A DNA stretch of 59,532 nucleotides from an uncultured Clostridium sp. (GCA_900555045.1 USJW01000013.1:1-59532); one strand, 5' to 3'. Positions 26,156-34,614 are shown, counted from the stretch's first letter. Notes: generated by a model from the sequence alone, not told the origin. Translations and numbers: made by a program.

Positions 26156-27880
26156 ATGACAGAATCAAAATGGATGCTACACGCAAAGAAAGCAGATTTT
26201 AACGCCATCGGGGCGGCGTTTCACATAAGCCCCGTCACCGCGCGGATTATCCGCAACCGGGATGTGGTGGGGGAGGAAGCCATCAGACGGTACTTAAACG
26301 GCACGGTGGACCAGATGTATGATCCGCGGCTTCTGCCAGACATGGACCTTGCGGCCCAGATTCTGGAGGAAAAGATCCGGGACGGGAAGCGGATCCGCAT
26401 CGTCGGGGATTACGACATCGACGGCGTCTGCTCCACCTACATCCTGAACCGGGGCCTAAGCCGCCTGGGGGCGCAGGCGGACTACGAGATACCGGACCGG
26501 ATCAAGGACGGCTACGGGATCAACGAGTCCATCATCCAGGCCGCCGCCGGGGACGGGATCGACACGATTCTGACCTGCGACAACGGAATCGCGGCCATCG
26601 AGCAGATCCGGCTGGCCAAGGAGCTGGGGATGACGGTGGTGATCACGGACCACCACGACATACAGACGGAGACGGACGCAGAGGGGAACGAGCGGGATCT
26701 CTTGCCCCCTGCGGACGCCCTGGTGAACCCCAAGCGGCGGGACAACCGCTACCCGTATCCCGCCATCTGCGGGGCCATGGTGGCCTACAAGCTGGTGCAG
26801 GTGCTCTATGAGCGCGCCGGCGTGCCGCGGGCAGAGTGGCTGGACATGCTGGAGTTTGCGGCCATCGCCACGGTGGGCGATGTGATGAAGCTGCAGGACG
26901 AGAACCGAATTGTGGTGAAGGAGGGCTTAAAGCGTCTGGGAACCACTAAAAATCTGGGGATCCGCAAGCTGATTGAGAAGAACAACCTGGATCCCCAGGC
27001 GATCAGCGCCTACCACATCGGGTTTGTGATAGGCCCCTGCCTGAATGCGGGCGGCCGCCTTCAGACTGCCAAGCTGGCCCTGCGCCTGCTGCTGTGCGGC
27101 GATGAGGCGGAGGCGGATCGGATGGCGATGGAGCTGAAAGAGCTGAACGACCAGCGAAAGGACATGACCCAGCAGGGCGTGGACGAGGCGGTGGCCCTGG
27201 TGGAGGAGAGCTACCTGGACGACAAGGTGCTGGTGGTGTTTCTGCCGGACTGCCATGAATCCCTGGCGGGAATCGTGGCCGGGAGGATCCGCGAGCGCTA
27301 CAACAAGCCCACTCTGATTCTGACCCGGGCGGAGGGCGGCGCCAAGGGTTCCGGCCGCTCCATCGAGGCCTACCACATGTTCAACGCTCTGGTGGAGGTG
27401 AAGGACCTGCTGACCAAGTTCGGCGGACACCCCATGGCCGCGGGCTTCTCCCTGCCGGAGGACAAGGTGGACGAGTTCCGCCGCCGCTTAAACGAGAACG
27501 CCAAACTGACAGAGGAGGACTTTATACCCAAGGTCTGGATCGACGTGGCCATGCCCTTCGAGTACATAAATGAGCCCTTGATCCAGGAGCTGGAGCTTTT
27601 GGAGCCCTTCGGGCAGGGCAATGAGAAGCCGCAGTTTGCCCAGAAAAACCTGCTGATCCGCAGCCAGCGCGTGCTGGGAAAGAACCGCAATGTGGTGAAG
27701 TTGAACCTGGTCAACGAGCGGGGGCTGGGGATGGACGCGGTGGTGTTTACCGACGGGGACGCCTTCGTGGAAGAGCTGGGCGGAAGACGGATGATGGATG
27801 TGATCTATTATCCGACAGTGAACGAGTACAATGGGAACCGGACGCTGCAGCTGGTGGTGAGAAATTGGAAGTTCAGGTAG
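26156..27880 (+). CDS. recJ: Single-stranded-DNA-specific exonuclease RecJ
   Basis: DHH-family 5'-3' ssDNA exonuclease, 574 residues, used in recombinational and mismatch repair. Metal-binding motifs are in order: DYDIDG (about 84-89), the DN pair in TCDNGIA, DHHD (about 163-166), and a DHHA1 domain containing the GGH motif (KFGGHPMAAG). The RecJ-type OB fold follows (ending RTLQLVVRNWKFR). Length is at the short end for RecJ but no motif is missing. AGGAG precedes the ATG by 7 bases. Confidence 0.93.
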   Translation: MTESKWMLHAKKADFNAIGAAFHISPVTARIIRNRDVVGEEAIRRYLNGTVDQMYDPRLLPDMDLAAQILEEKIRDGKRIRIVGDYDIDGVCSTYILNRGLSRLGAQADYEIPDRIKDGYGINESIIQAAAGDGIDTILTCDNGIAAIEQIRLAKELGMTVVITDHHDIQTETDAEGNERDLLPPADALVNPKRRDNRYPYPAICGAMVAYKLVQVLYERAGVPRAEWLDMLEFAAIATVGDVMKLQDENRIVVKEGLKRLGTTKNLGIRKLIEKNNLDPQAISAYHIGFVIGPCLNAGGRLQTAKLALRLLLCGDEAEADRMAMELKELNDQRKDMTQQGVDEAVALVEESYLDDKVLVVFLPDCHESLAGIVAGRIRERYNKPTLILTRAEGGAKGSGRSIEAYHMFNALVEVKDLLTKFGGHPMAAGFSLPEDKVDEFRRRLNENAKLTEEDFIPKVWIDVAMPFEYINEPLIQELELLEPFGQGNEKPQFAQKNLLIRSQRVLGKNRNVVKLNLVNERGLGMDAVVFTDGDAFVEELGGRRMMDVIYYPTVNEYNGNRTLQLVVRNWKFR

Positions 27881-28042
27881 AATAGCCTCCCGCACAACGG
27901 TTTCGTAGTCACCACCTTAAACGTCGCAGACCAGACCCACAAGCAGGCATACAAACCGATATTTATCACAACCCTGGTGTTCACCATGCTCTTGCTGATA
28001 CTGGCAATTTTCATCGGGCCGATTTTCTATCCAAATTTATAA
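27881..28042 (+). pseudogene. C-terminal remnant of a membrane transporter
   Basis: Directly after the recJ stop, and in the same frame, an open stretch of 53 codons without a start codon reads as a soluble loop followed by one strong membrane helix, ending FIGPIFYPNL and a stop. Codon use is coding-like. It resembles the last segment of a polytopic carrier; the family is not identifiable. A strong terminator follows 16 bases later, as for an intact gene end. I infer that a deletion fused the recJ 3' end to the tail of a lost transporter gene. Confidence 0.6.
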
Positions 28043-28058
28043 GATTTGACATGAGACA

Positions 28059-28083
28059 GGCCCGGGGAGACACCCCGGGCCTT
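28059..28083 (+). terminator. Terminator after the transporter remnant
   Basis: GGCCCGGGG (28059-28067), loop AGACA, CCCCGGGCC (28073-28081), then TT. A 9-bp all-GC stem with a weak T-run. Confidence 0.7.
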
Positions 28084-28095
28084 GTCGGCTCATAT

Positions 28096-28153
28096 GAAAA
28101 AGGGCCCCCCTCTCAACCCAGCCCCAAACGGCCGGCTTCGAGTGAATGCCCTT
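28096..28153 (-). terminator. Probable terminator of the acidic lipoprotein gene
   Basis: On the minus strand an AAAGGGC arm pairs with GCCCTTTTTC across a long GC-rich loop, beginning about 38 bases after the lipoprotein stop. The long loop makes this tentative. Confidence 0.4.
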
Positions 28154-28190
28154 TCTCATTCGATATGTGCTTGTCTTGCCTGTTCCCTAA

Positions 28191-28553
28191 TTAGTTGGCA
28201 GCTGCGGTCTCCTCAACCTCAGTCTCAAGAGACTCAGCCTCAGCCTCCGCGTTCTCCTCAGCGGCAGCCTCCTCCTTGGACTCGGCAGCCTCCTCGGTCT
28301 CAGCCTTGTCGGCATCCTCAGCGGCCTCTACGGAAGTCTCCTCCTCGGAAGCAGCCTCAGCGGTGGTCTCCTCCTCAGAAGCAGCCTCAGTGGTCTCCTC
28401 CTCGGAAGCAGCCTCGGTGGTCTCGGCAACGGTGGTCTCAACAGCTACAGTGGTCTCGGCCTTCTTGTCAGAACCGCCACAAGCGGTCAGAGCGCCGGAG
28501 ATCATCATTGCTGCCATAGCGGCAACAGCGTACTTCATCATGTTCTTCTTCAT
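28191..28553 (-). CDS. Small acidic low-complexity lipoprotein (linker without a binding domain)
   Basis: A 120-residue protein with a standard lipoprotein signal (lipobox LTAC, Cys about 24) followed only by an acidic Glu/Ala/Thr/Ser tract. The tract holds three near-repeats of EAASEEETT and ends without any folded domain. The start of the protein resembles those of the SBP lipoproteins elsewhere in this window, which have short Ala/Thr/Glu tethers. Start chosen for GAGAGGAGAG upstream. It may be a surface-charge protein or the tether left after loss of a binding domain; no function can be assigned. Confidence 0.7.
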   Translation of the reverse strand: MKKNMMKYAVAAMAAMMISGALTACGGSDKKAETTVAVETTVAETTEAASEEETTEAASEEETTAEAASEEETSVEAAEDADKAETEEAAESKEEAAAEENAEAEAESLETEVEETAAAN

Positions 28554-28780
28554 AATTTTACTCTCCTCTCTTGGCCCTCCCGGTTGGAGGTGCCCTTGTC
28601 TTTGCGACACAGAAGATATTAGTGGATAAATGTGTCCGAAATGTGAACACGGAATGAATATTTTGGAATTTTTGTAACTGAAATATTAAGAAAGTATGAA
28701 TGTAAATGTAAGAAAATGGAGAAAAGTACCGTTTTTCAAGGGCTCCCAGCCTTCCCGGGATAAAAAAACGAAAACGGTGA

Positions 28781-28834
28781 AACCGGCCCCGATCGGCCCA
28801 ACTGGCCCAAATCGGTCCCAACCGGCCCCCAATC
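28781..28834. repeat. Imperfect short GC-rich repeats
   Basis: About five degenerate units of 9-12 bases of the form (A)YCGGYCCCAA. The 28554-28921 gap holds these, the lipoprotein promoter region and the aldolase-operon terminator; no gene seen. Confidence 0.55.
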
Positions 28835-28852
28835 ACCCCCAAAACGGAAAAC

Positions 28853-28866
28853 GGCCCCGCGGGGCC
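28853..28866 (-). terminator. Terminator of the TRAP/aldolase operon
   Basis: A perfect 14-base palindrome GGCCCCGCGGGGCC, 55 bases after the aldolase stop on the minus strand, followed by GTTTTCCGTTTT. Confidence 0.6.
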
Positions 28867-28921
28867 ATCTTAACCGATAACCCCGGGCACCGTTCCCGTT
28901 TCATACCCATACCGTGCTGTA

Positions 28922-29710
28922 TTACGGATTGTTTCGAACCGGCTCCACCGCGGTGGATACCAGCTCTTTTAAGGCTTTCTGGAAATGCCACATGTCATTT
29001 CCGAGAATAATCATGTTGTAACCGTCGGCGATGGCCTGTTTTAAGTTCTCCTCTGTGGGAGGAACCACCGGGCCGAGAACGCCGATTCCCTTGGGTCTGG
29101 CCTTCTCAACCAGCTTCTTAAAGGCTTCCTTTACCTCATCCCCCATGGTGTAACCGATTTTCAGATTCCTCGACACCGCATAGTCGATGGGGCCGAAGTT
29201 CACGGCGTCGATGCCCTCCACCGCCAGGATCTCGTCCAGATTGTCGGTGAACTCATAGTCCTCGTCCATGGGAATCACCAGGGTGTCCCGGTTCTGCTGC
29301 TCCATGTAGGTATTCCAGTCGAAATTGTGGTATCCGAAGCCCGCAGCTCTCACGTTGCTCTCCCCGCCTCTTCTGCCCATGGGGGAGAACTTGGCGGCCT
29401 CCACGCATTTTCTGGCCATCTCTGCGGTCTTGCAGTGGGGGATTACGACGCCGTCCGCGCCCCACTCCAGCACCTTGCGGATGGCGACCTCGTCGTCGTC
29501 CGCCATTCTGACCAGAACAGAGATGTCGTGAAGGCGTGCAGCCATAATCTGCTTCTCAAAATCCTCATTCAACATCCAGTTGGTGTGCTCCAGGTCCAGA
29601 TAGATGAAATCCAGGCCGGACATGGCGATATTCTCAATCACACAGGTGGTGCCGGTAAAGCAGGCCATGCCGAATACCGGTCCCTGTTTCATTTTTTCCT
29701 TCAGTGTCAT
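28922..29710 (-). CDS. HpcH/HpaI-family class II aldolase
   Basis: A 262-residue metal-dependent aldolase of the HpaI / 2-dehydro-3-deoxyglucarate aldolase group, which cleaves 2-keto-3-deoxy acids to pyruvate and an aldehyde. Visible are the metal-site Glu in YLDLEHTNW, the Arg in RMADDD, GADGVVIPH and the second metal site region FGPIDYAVS. Last gene of a TRAP-transporter operon on the minus strand, 12 bases after dctM with GTAAGGAGGAAACC as ribosome site. It probably processes the acid (sugar acid or hydroxy acid) imported by that transporter. Confidence 0.87.
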   Translation of the reverse strand: MTLKEKMKQGPVFGMACFTGTTCVIENIAMSGLDFIYLDLEHTNWMLNEDFEKQIMAARLHDISVLVRMADDDEVAIRKVLEWGADGVVIPHCKTAEMARKCVEAAKFSPMGRRGGESNVRAAGFGYHNFDWNTYMEQQNRDTLVIPMDEDYEFTDNLDEILAVEGIDAVNFGPIDYAVSRNLKIGYTMGDEVKEAFKKLVEKARPKGIGVLGPVVPPTEENLKQAIADGYNMIILGNDMWHFQKALKELVSTAVEPVRNNP

Positions 29711-29722
29711 ATGGTTTCCTCC

Positions 29723-31012
29723 TTACAGGCTGTAGCCCAGGGCCAGGGGGAGCCAAGTGGTGAGCGGTCCCCACAGACTGATTGCGATCAGAACAACTAT
29801 ATTACAGATGACATAGGGCAGAGCCCCCTTAAAAATATCCACAACCGGCATCCGGTTGATCTTGTTGCAGGCGTTTAAGCACATTCCCACAGGAGGGGTC
29901 ACAAGACCGATGGCCAGTCCGGTGATCATCATGGCGCCGAACTGCAGCGCGGAGAAGCCGTAGTTCTGCATGACCGGCAGCATGATCGGGGTCAGGAGCA
30001 GGATGGCCGGGCTCACGTCGATAAAGGTTCCGATCATCAGGATCAGCACGTCAAACATCAGCGCGATTCCCCACGCCGGCATATTGAGGCCGATGAAGAA
30101 CGCCGCCACGGTCTGGGGCACCTTCTGCATGGTCAGCACCCAGGTGAAGATGGTGGTGAAACCGATGATGATCATGATGGAGGACGAGGAGATGAGCGTC
30201 TTCTTGAGCGCCTCCCACACGGCCTTCCAGGTCAGCTCCTTGTACAGGAAGAATCCCACGATCATCGCGTACAGCACCGCCACGCCGGCACTCTCCGACG
30301 CGGTGCAGATGCCGAAGGACACGCACACGATGATAAATAATGGCATGAGGAGCGCCGGGATGCCGGAGAAGACGGCGCTGGTGAACTCCTTCATCACAAA
30401 GGGAGTTCTCTTGGGATGCCAGCCCCTCTTGTGGCTGATGGCGAACACGACCACCAGCTGGGTTAAGCCGATCAGCACGCCGGGAACCGCTCCCGCCATG
30501 AACAGGGCGCCCACCGAAGCGCCGGAGATCATGGAGTACACGATCATGGGCGTGGACGGCGGGATGATCATGCCCATGGTGGAGGAGGCAACCGTGATGC
30601 CCGCGGATGCGCTGGGCGGGTAGCCCAAATCCTCCATGGCCGGGATCAGAATACTTCCCAGGGCGGAGGTGTCCGCCACGGAGGAACCGGAGATTCCGCC
30701 GAAGATCATGGACGCCACAATGTTTACCTCGCCCAGTCCGCCGTGAAACGGTTTTAAGATCTGAAGGCAGAAGTTGATGATGCGCTTTGTGATTCCGCCG
30801 GTATTCATCAGCTCGCCCGCCAGCATGAAAAGAGGCATGGCGATCATCAGTTCACTGTAGACGCCGTTCCAGACGCGCTGGGGAACCATGCTCATGAAAG
30901 CGGGGACGTTTGTGCTTATGTAAGTCACGCAGGAGGCGCCGATTGCAAACGCAAGGGGGACGCCGAGGGCTGCAAAGAAAATCAGCAGCACCAGAAGAAT
31001 GATCATTGTCAT
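29723..31012 (-). CDS. dctM: TRAP transporter large permease DctM
   Basis: Inner-membrane large subunit of a tripartite ATP-independent transporter, 429 residues, about 12 helices. The DctM hallmarks AMPLFMLAGELMN and GGISGSSVADTSALG are conserved, as is the C-terminal TPPVGMCLN. Ribosome site AAAGGAG is 13 bases from the ATG, longer than usual. Works with DctQ and the DctP lipoprotein. Confidence 0.92.
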   Translation of the reverse strand: MTMIILLVLLIFFAALGVPLAFAIGASCVTYISTNVPAFMSMVPQRVWNGVYSELMIAMPLFMLAGELMNTGGITKRIINFCLQILKPFHGGLGEVNIVASMIFGGISGSSVADTSALGSILIPAMEDLGYPPSASAGITVASSTMGMIIPPSTPMIVYSMISGASVGALFMAGAVPGVLIGLTQLVVVFAISHKRGWHPKRTPFVMKEFTSAVFSGIPALLMPLFIIVCVSFGICTASESAGVAVLYAMIVGFFLYKELTWKAVWEALKKTLISSSSIMIIIGFTTIFTWVLTMQKVPQTVAAFFIGLNMPAWGIALMFDVLILMIGTFIDVSPAILLLTPIMLPVMQNYGFSALQFGAMMITGLAIGLVTPPVGMCLNACNKINRMPVVDIFKGALPYVICNIVVLIAISLWGPLTTWLPLALGYSL

Positions 31013-31032
31013 AGTGAATTTACCGCTCCTTT

Positions 31033-31566
31033 CTATGCTGCCTTCTCATCTGAAACAGCCTTATTTTTCGCCTCAAAGTAGGAAATATCGGCCGTTATGA
31101 ATTCAATAATTTTAATCACAATGCAGATGGCGCAGATTGCCCCGCAGACCGGCATGATTCCGTACATGTATTTCATGGGAATCTCCATGCCCTGGCTGAT
31201 CTGCTTTCCGGCAACGCCCACATACAGAACGCCCTGGTACGTGAAAACCAGGTCCACGACCAGCACGATCAGGTAGTTGACGACGCTCAGCCACCGCTTG
31301 ATGGACGGTTTTACGCCGTCGTAGAAAATGTCGATGATCACGTGCTCGTTTTTCAGAATATTGAGGCCCATGCCCCAGAAGGTGGTAAAGGCAAAAAGGG
31401 TCACATTAAATTCCGCCAGCTGTTTCCAGCTCAAAGAGAAGAAGTAGCGGGCGATCACAGAAAATACAACCAGAATGGCCAAAAGCCCCATTGCCGCCAC
31501 ACCGATTCCAAAATAGATATCAAACAGCTTTTTACCTGCCTTTTTCAGTCCGTCTATGATACTCAA
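31033..31566 (-). CDS. dctQ: TRAP transporter small permease DctQ
   Basis: Four-helix small subunit, 177 residues. Contains the DctQ features RYFFSLSWKQLAEF and WGMGLNILKNEHV. The start is odd: no ATG is available, only a TTG at 31564-31566, and the AAAGGGG site is just one base from it. A non-standard ATC or ATA codon 9-12 bases further on would fit the ribosome site better. I keep TTG and regard the exact start as unsettled. Confidence 0.85.
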   Translation of the reverse strand: MSIIDGLKKAGKKLFDIYFGIGVAAMGLLAILVVFSVIARYFFSLSWKQLAEFNVTLFAFTTFWGMGLNILKNEHVIIDIFYDGVKPSIKRWLSVVNYLIVLVVDLVFTYQGVLYVGVAGKQISQGMEIPMKYMYGIMPVCGAICAICIVIKIIEFITADISYFEAKNKAVSDEKAA

Positions 31567-31610
31567 GCCCCTTTCAGTCCGGATCCCTTGATCCGTTTCT
31601 TGAACGAAAG

Positions 31611-31658
31611 AAGCGCGTCTCTGGATTCCGCCAGATCCGGCTGGTCAGAGGCGCGCTT
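31611..31658 (-). promoter_or_regulatory. Hairpin between dctP and dctQ
   Basis: AAGCGCGTCTCTG and CAGAGGCGCGCTT pair over 13 positions with one wobble; an inner CCAG/CTGG extends the stem. A pyrimidine-rich CTTCTTTCGTTC follows on the minus strand. Probably a partial terminator or mRNA-end stabiliser that keeps DctP above DctQM. Confidence 0.65.
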
Positions 31659-31687
31659 CGATTGATTTGTTTATGAGAGATCCTTAT

Positions 31688-32812
31688 TTATTTCGCGTTG
31701 GCGACAATATCCTGCATTTCCTTTAACTCTTCCGCGGTCAGGATTCCCTCCTCCACGCACTGGTCGTATACAACCTGTACGGTCTCCTGGAAGGCCTTGA
31801 GCTCCTCCTCGGTGGGAACGTAGACCTCGCAGCCCGCATCCACGACAACCTGTTTTGCCTTCTCCTGGTTCTCGTCGATCAGCTGGTCGTTGTACTTGCC
31901 CATCTCAGTTGCACACTCGGAGAGGATGTCCCTGTACTCCTGCGGAAGTGCGTTCCACCATGCGGCGTTCACATAGAACGGGTCCGGATGGAACTGGTAG
32001 TTTACCTCGGTAAAGTACTTCTGAACCTCGTAGAACTTCATGCCCTCCACGTTTACCCAGGGATTTTCCTGTCCGTCAGCGACACCGGTTTTTAAGCCCA
32101 TGTACAGATCGGAGTAGGGGATAGTGGTTGTGGTTGCGCCCAGGGCAACGAAGGTCTTGTCGATGGTGTTCATGCCGTTGGTGCGCATCTTGAGGCCCTT
32201 TAAGTCCTCGGGCTTTGTGATCGGGTGTTTGCTGTTGGAGAACTGTCTCCAGCCGCCTGCGTCGCACAGGTTGATAATCACGGTGCCGGTCTCGGCCTCA
32301 GCCTCGGCGCAAACCTTCTTCGCCAGGTCGCTGTTTAACAGTGCGGTAACCTGGGTGCGGTTCTGCGCTAAGAAGGGAAGGGTGAACATCAGCAGTCTGG
32401 GGGAGAAGTCGAACTGGCCGCCTCTCATGCCCTGGATCGTGCCGGCCACAACCTGCTCGAGCATCTCCTTCTCGGTTCCCAGCTGTCCGTTTCCGAACAC
32501 CTCAACCGTCACATGGCCGTTGGTCTTTTCGCTCACATCTGCCGCAAATTTTTCCATCGATACATAGCGGGGATTTCCCTCCGGCTGTGCATGTCCGATC
32601 ATCATGGTGAAATCGCCCAGCGCTGCGTAGGGATCTTCAGCAGCCGCATCCGTCTTCTCCTCCGCCTTGGAAGTATCAGCCGCCGCGGTGGTCTCGGCCG
32701 CAGCCGTCGTATCGGGCGCCTTGGTGGTCGCTGCCTGCTGGTTTCCGCCGCCGCACGCTGTCAGGCTGGCTGCCATGGCCAGTGCCAGTATCATTGCCAT
32801 CGATTTTCTCAT
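31688..32812 (-). CDS. dctP: TRAP transporter substrate-binding lipoprotein DctP
   Basis: Extracytoplasmic solute-binding protein, 374 residues. Signal peptide with lipobox LTAC, then an Ala/Thr/Glu tether to about residue 60. The DctP fold contains KMRTNGMNTIDKTF (with the Arg that binds the ligand carboxylate) and GVADGQENPWVN. GGAGGAAAAGGAA precedes the ATG. First gene of the dctPQM-aldolase operon. The ligand is likely an organic or sugar acid, given the downstream aldolase and the GntR regulator. Confidence 0.92.
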   Translation of the reverse strand: MRKSMAMILALAMAASLTACGGGNQQAATTKAPDTTAAAETTAAADTSKAEEKTDAAAEDPYAALGDFTMMIGHAQPEGNPRYVSMEKFAADVSEKTNGHVTVEVFGNGQLGTEKEMLEQVVAGTIQGMRGGQFDFSPRLLMFTLPFLAQNRTQVTALLNSDLAKKVCAEAEAETGTVIINLCDAGGWRQFSNSKHPITKPEDLKGLKMRTNGMNTIDKTFVALGATTTTIPYSDLYMGLKTGVADGQENPWVNVEGMKFYEVQKYFTEVNYQFHPDPFYVNAAWWNALPQEYRDILSECATEMGKYNDQLIDENQEKAKQVVVDAGCEVYVPTEEELKAFQETVQVVYDQCVEEGILTAEELKEMQDIVANAK

Positions 32813-32928
32813 TTCCTTTTCCTCCTTATACTTACAAGATCACTTTTCCTGTTTACTTACATACAAGCTTGATTTTCATTGCTGTTTCCACCGCCGGTTT
32901 TTCTCCAAAATACAGTGTGGGAGAATTG

Positions 32929-32940
32929 CTTGTATACAAG
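32929..32940. promoter_or_regulatory. Palindromic GntR operator upstream of dctP
   Basis: CTTGTATACAAG is a perfect 12-base palindrome, 117 bases before the dctP start. A weaker copy, CTTACATACAAG, lies at 32857-32868, nearer dctP. It matches the site before the divergent regulator gene. Confidence 0.65.
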
Positions 32941-33155
32941 TTATTTATGCCGCCTTTATACTACCATACTACGCCTGCCTTTGCAACCTTATTTTTCCGG
33001 ATCTGTCTCGGATTTTTTCCTTTTCATTCCAAAATTTCACTAAATTTTATCTATTTTGCACAATGCATTGGTCCGGATTCTCCGATTCTGCCGGAAAAAC
33101 TGGGATGGAAAATCGTTGTTTTCAATAAATCGGACAGGAATCGTGCGGTGACCCA

Positions 33156-33184
33156 TTGCTATTTTCCTTCCTGGAAGATATAAT
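33156..33184 (+). promoter_or_regulatory. Promoter of the GntR gene
   Basis: TTGCTA (33156-33161), a 17-base spacer and TATAAT (33179-33184). The 420-bp divergent region 32813-33232 holds this promoter, the operators and an AT-rich tract; no gene seen. Confidence 0.6.
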
Positions 33185-33206
33185 AGAGAGTAGCAGTATA
33201 CGCAAC

Positions 33207-33218
33207 CTTGTATACAGG
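33207..33218. promoter_or_regulatory. GntR operator in the regulator's own leader
   Basis: CTTGTATACAGG differs from the palindrome at 32929 in one base. It lies about 15-25 bases beyond the expected transcription start, a position typical of autorepression. Confidence 0.6.
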
Positions 33219-33232
33219 GAGGGTAATTAAGT

Positions 33233-33931
33233 ATGGCAATTGACATTGACGATATCTATAAGATACTGGAAAATGAGATCGCAACCCTGCAGATCGATCC
33301 TGGGGAGAATTTAAGCGAGAATCTTCTGTGCAAGCGGTTCCAGGTTTCCCGGACGCCGGTGCGCAGCGTGCTGCAGCGGCTGGAGCAAAACGGGTTTGTA
33401 CATATTATTCCTCATAAAGGGACCATCGTCACACCGATCAATCTGGACATCGCCAGCCAGCTGATCTACCAGAGAGTGGCGGTGGAGACCATGGTGCTGC
33501 GGGATTTTGTCAAAATCTGCTCCCCAACGGATGAGGCGTTAATCCGATATCTGTTAAAGCAGATGGAGGAGATGGCGGAGCGGGCCGATGACCCGGAGGC
33601 CTTTGACTTCAACGAGTTTCTCCAGAGGGACTTAAATATGCATGAGGTGTGGTTTAAGGCCACGGGGAAGACCTACCTCTGGAACCGGATTCTCACCCCC
33701 CACGCCGACTATTCCCGCCTGATCCGCCTGGACATCGTGGGAGCCAAAAACGTGCCCGACGTCATTGCCGACCACCAGGAGATGATGCGCATGATCGAGG
33801 AAAAAGACATTGGCGGCATCGAGGCGCTCATGAGCCACCATCTGTACGGCGGCATCCGCAGGCTTGGCGAGGGACTGTTTTCCGATGAATATAAAAAATA
33901 CTTTCTTACCCCCGATCAAAAAGAACTGTAA
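33233..33931 (+). CDS. GntR-family (FadR/FCD) transcriptional regulator
   Basis: A 232-residue repressor. The N-terminal winged helix carries SENLLCKRFQVSRTPVRSVLQRLEQNGFV (recognition helix SRTPVRSVL at about 38-46). The C-terminal FCD domain has the metal-ligand pattern Asp...His...His (NMHEVWFKA, ADHQEMM, MSHHL). Divergent from the TRAP/aldolase operon, and matching palindromes lie before both units, so it likely senses the transported acid and represses both. Confidence 0.9.
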   Translation: MAIDIDDIYKILENEIATLQIDPGENLSENLLCKRFQVSRTPVRSVLQRLEQNGFVHIIPHKGTIVTPINLDIASQLIYQRVAVETMVLRDFVKICSPTDEALIRYLLKQMEEMAERADDPEAFDFNEFLQRDLNMHEVWFKATGKTYLWNRILTPHADYSRLIRLDIVGAKNVPDVIADHQEMMRMIEEKDIGGIEALMSHHLYGGIRRLGEGLFSDEYKKYFLTPDQKEL

Positions 33932-33942
33932 GGAGATTTTTT

Positions 33943-34614
33943 ATGAGGATCTGGAAAGGCCAAAAGGTAAAACCGGGGAACCGAATCCGTAATTTCTATA
34001 TTATGCGCTATCTGGGCATCGGACTGGCACTTCTCTGCATGCCCTTTCTGCCGGCGAACGTTCCGGAATTCCATCCCTTTTTTAAGAGCAGGTACTGGCT
34101 GCTGGTGGATGTGCTGTTTCTGTGGTCCACGGGAGCCATCTTTGAGAAAAGTCTGTTCCAGGCGATCCTGCGGGACGCCCGGGAACAGAAGGAGGGGGGA
34201 GACGCGCTAAACGCCAGCTCCCTGCTGTTTTTCGCCACTCCTCTGTTGTTTCTGTTTGACGCAGCGGCCCTGGCGCACCTCTACGCCATGTGGTATTTCT
34301 GGCCCCAGCATCGGCTTCCGGGCATGAGCGAGCGCCTTCAGTGCGCGGCCCTGGCCGTGGGCCTGGTGTTGTGTATCTACGGCAGATTTCTCCCCGCGTT
34401 CCCGCCGGGCAGCCGTTTCGGGCTCAAGACCCGGGCCGCCTGCGCCTCCAAGGAAGCGTGGCGGGCGGTCCAGAAGGCCTCCGCCAAGCGGCTCATGACC
34501 GGCGGCTTCCTGCTCATTCTCCCCTGCCTCTTTCTCACCGGCGCCCCGGCGCTTGCCACAGCCCTCATCGTCGGAGGAGGGGCCGTCGCGAGCTGTTATC
34601 TGGTGAAGGCGTAG
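33943..34614 (+). CDS. SdpI-like integral membrane protein
   Basis: A 223-residue membrane protein with about six hydrophobic segments. The segment SRFGLKTRAACASKEAWRAVQ (about 158-178) resembles the SdpI/DUF1648 cytoplasmic signature (G-[IL]-[RK]-T...S-x-E-x-W). In Bacillus SdpI gives immunity to the SdpC toxin; most relatives are uncharacterised. Only 11 bases after the GntR gene with AAGGAG, so probably co-transcribed, yet no toxin gene is nearby. Family assignment is moderate. Confidence 0.6.
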   Translation: MRIWKGQKVKPGNRIRNFYIMRYLGIGLALLCMPFLPANVPEFHPFFKSRYWLLVDVLFLWSTGAIFEKSLFQAILRDAREQKEGGDALNASSLLFFATPLLFLFDAAALAHLYAMWYFWPQHRLPGMSERLQCAALAVGLVLCIYGRFLPAFPPGSRFGLKTRAACASKEAWRAVQKASAKRLMTGGFLLILPCLFLTGAPALATALIVGGGAVASCYLVKA

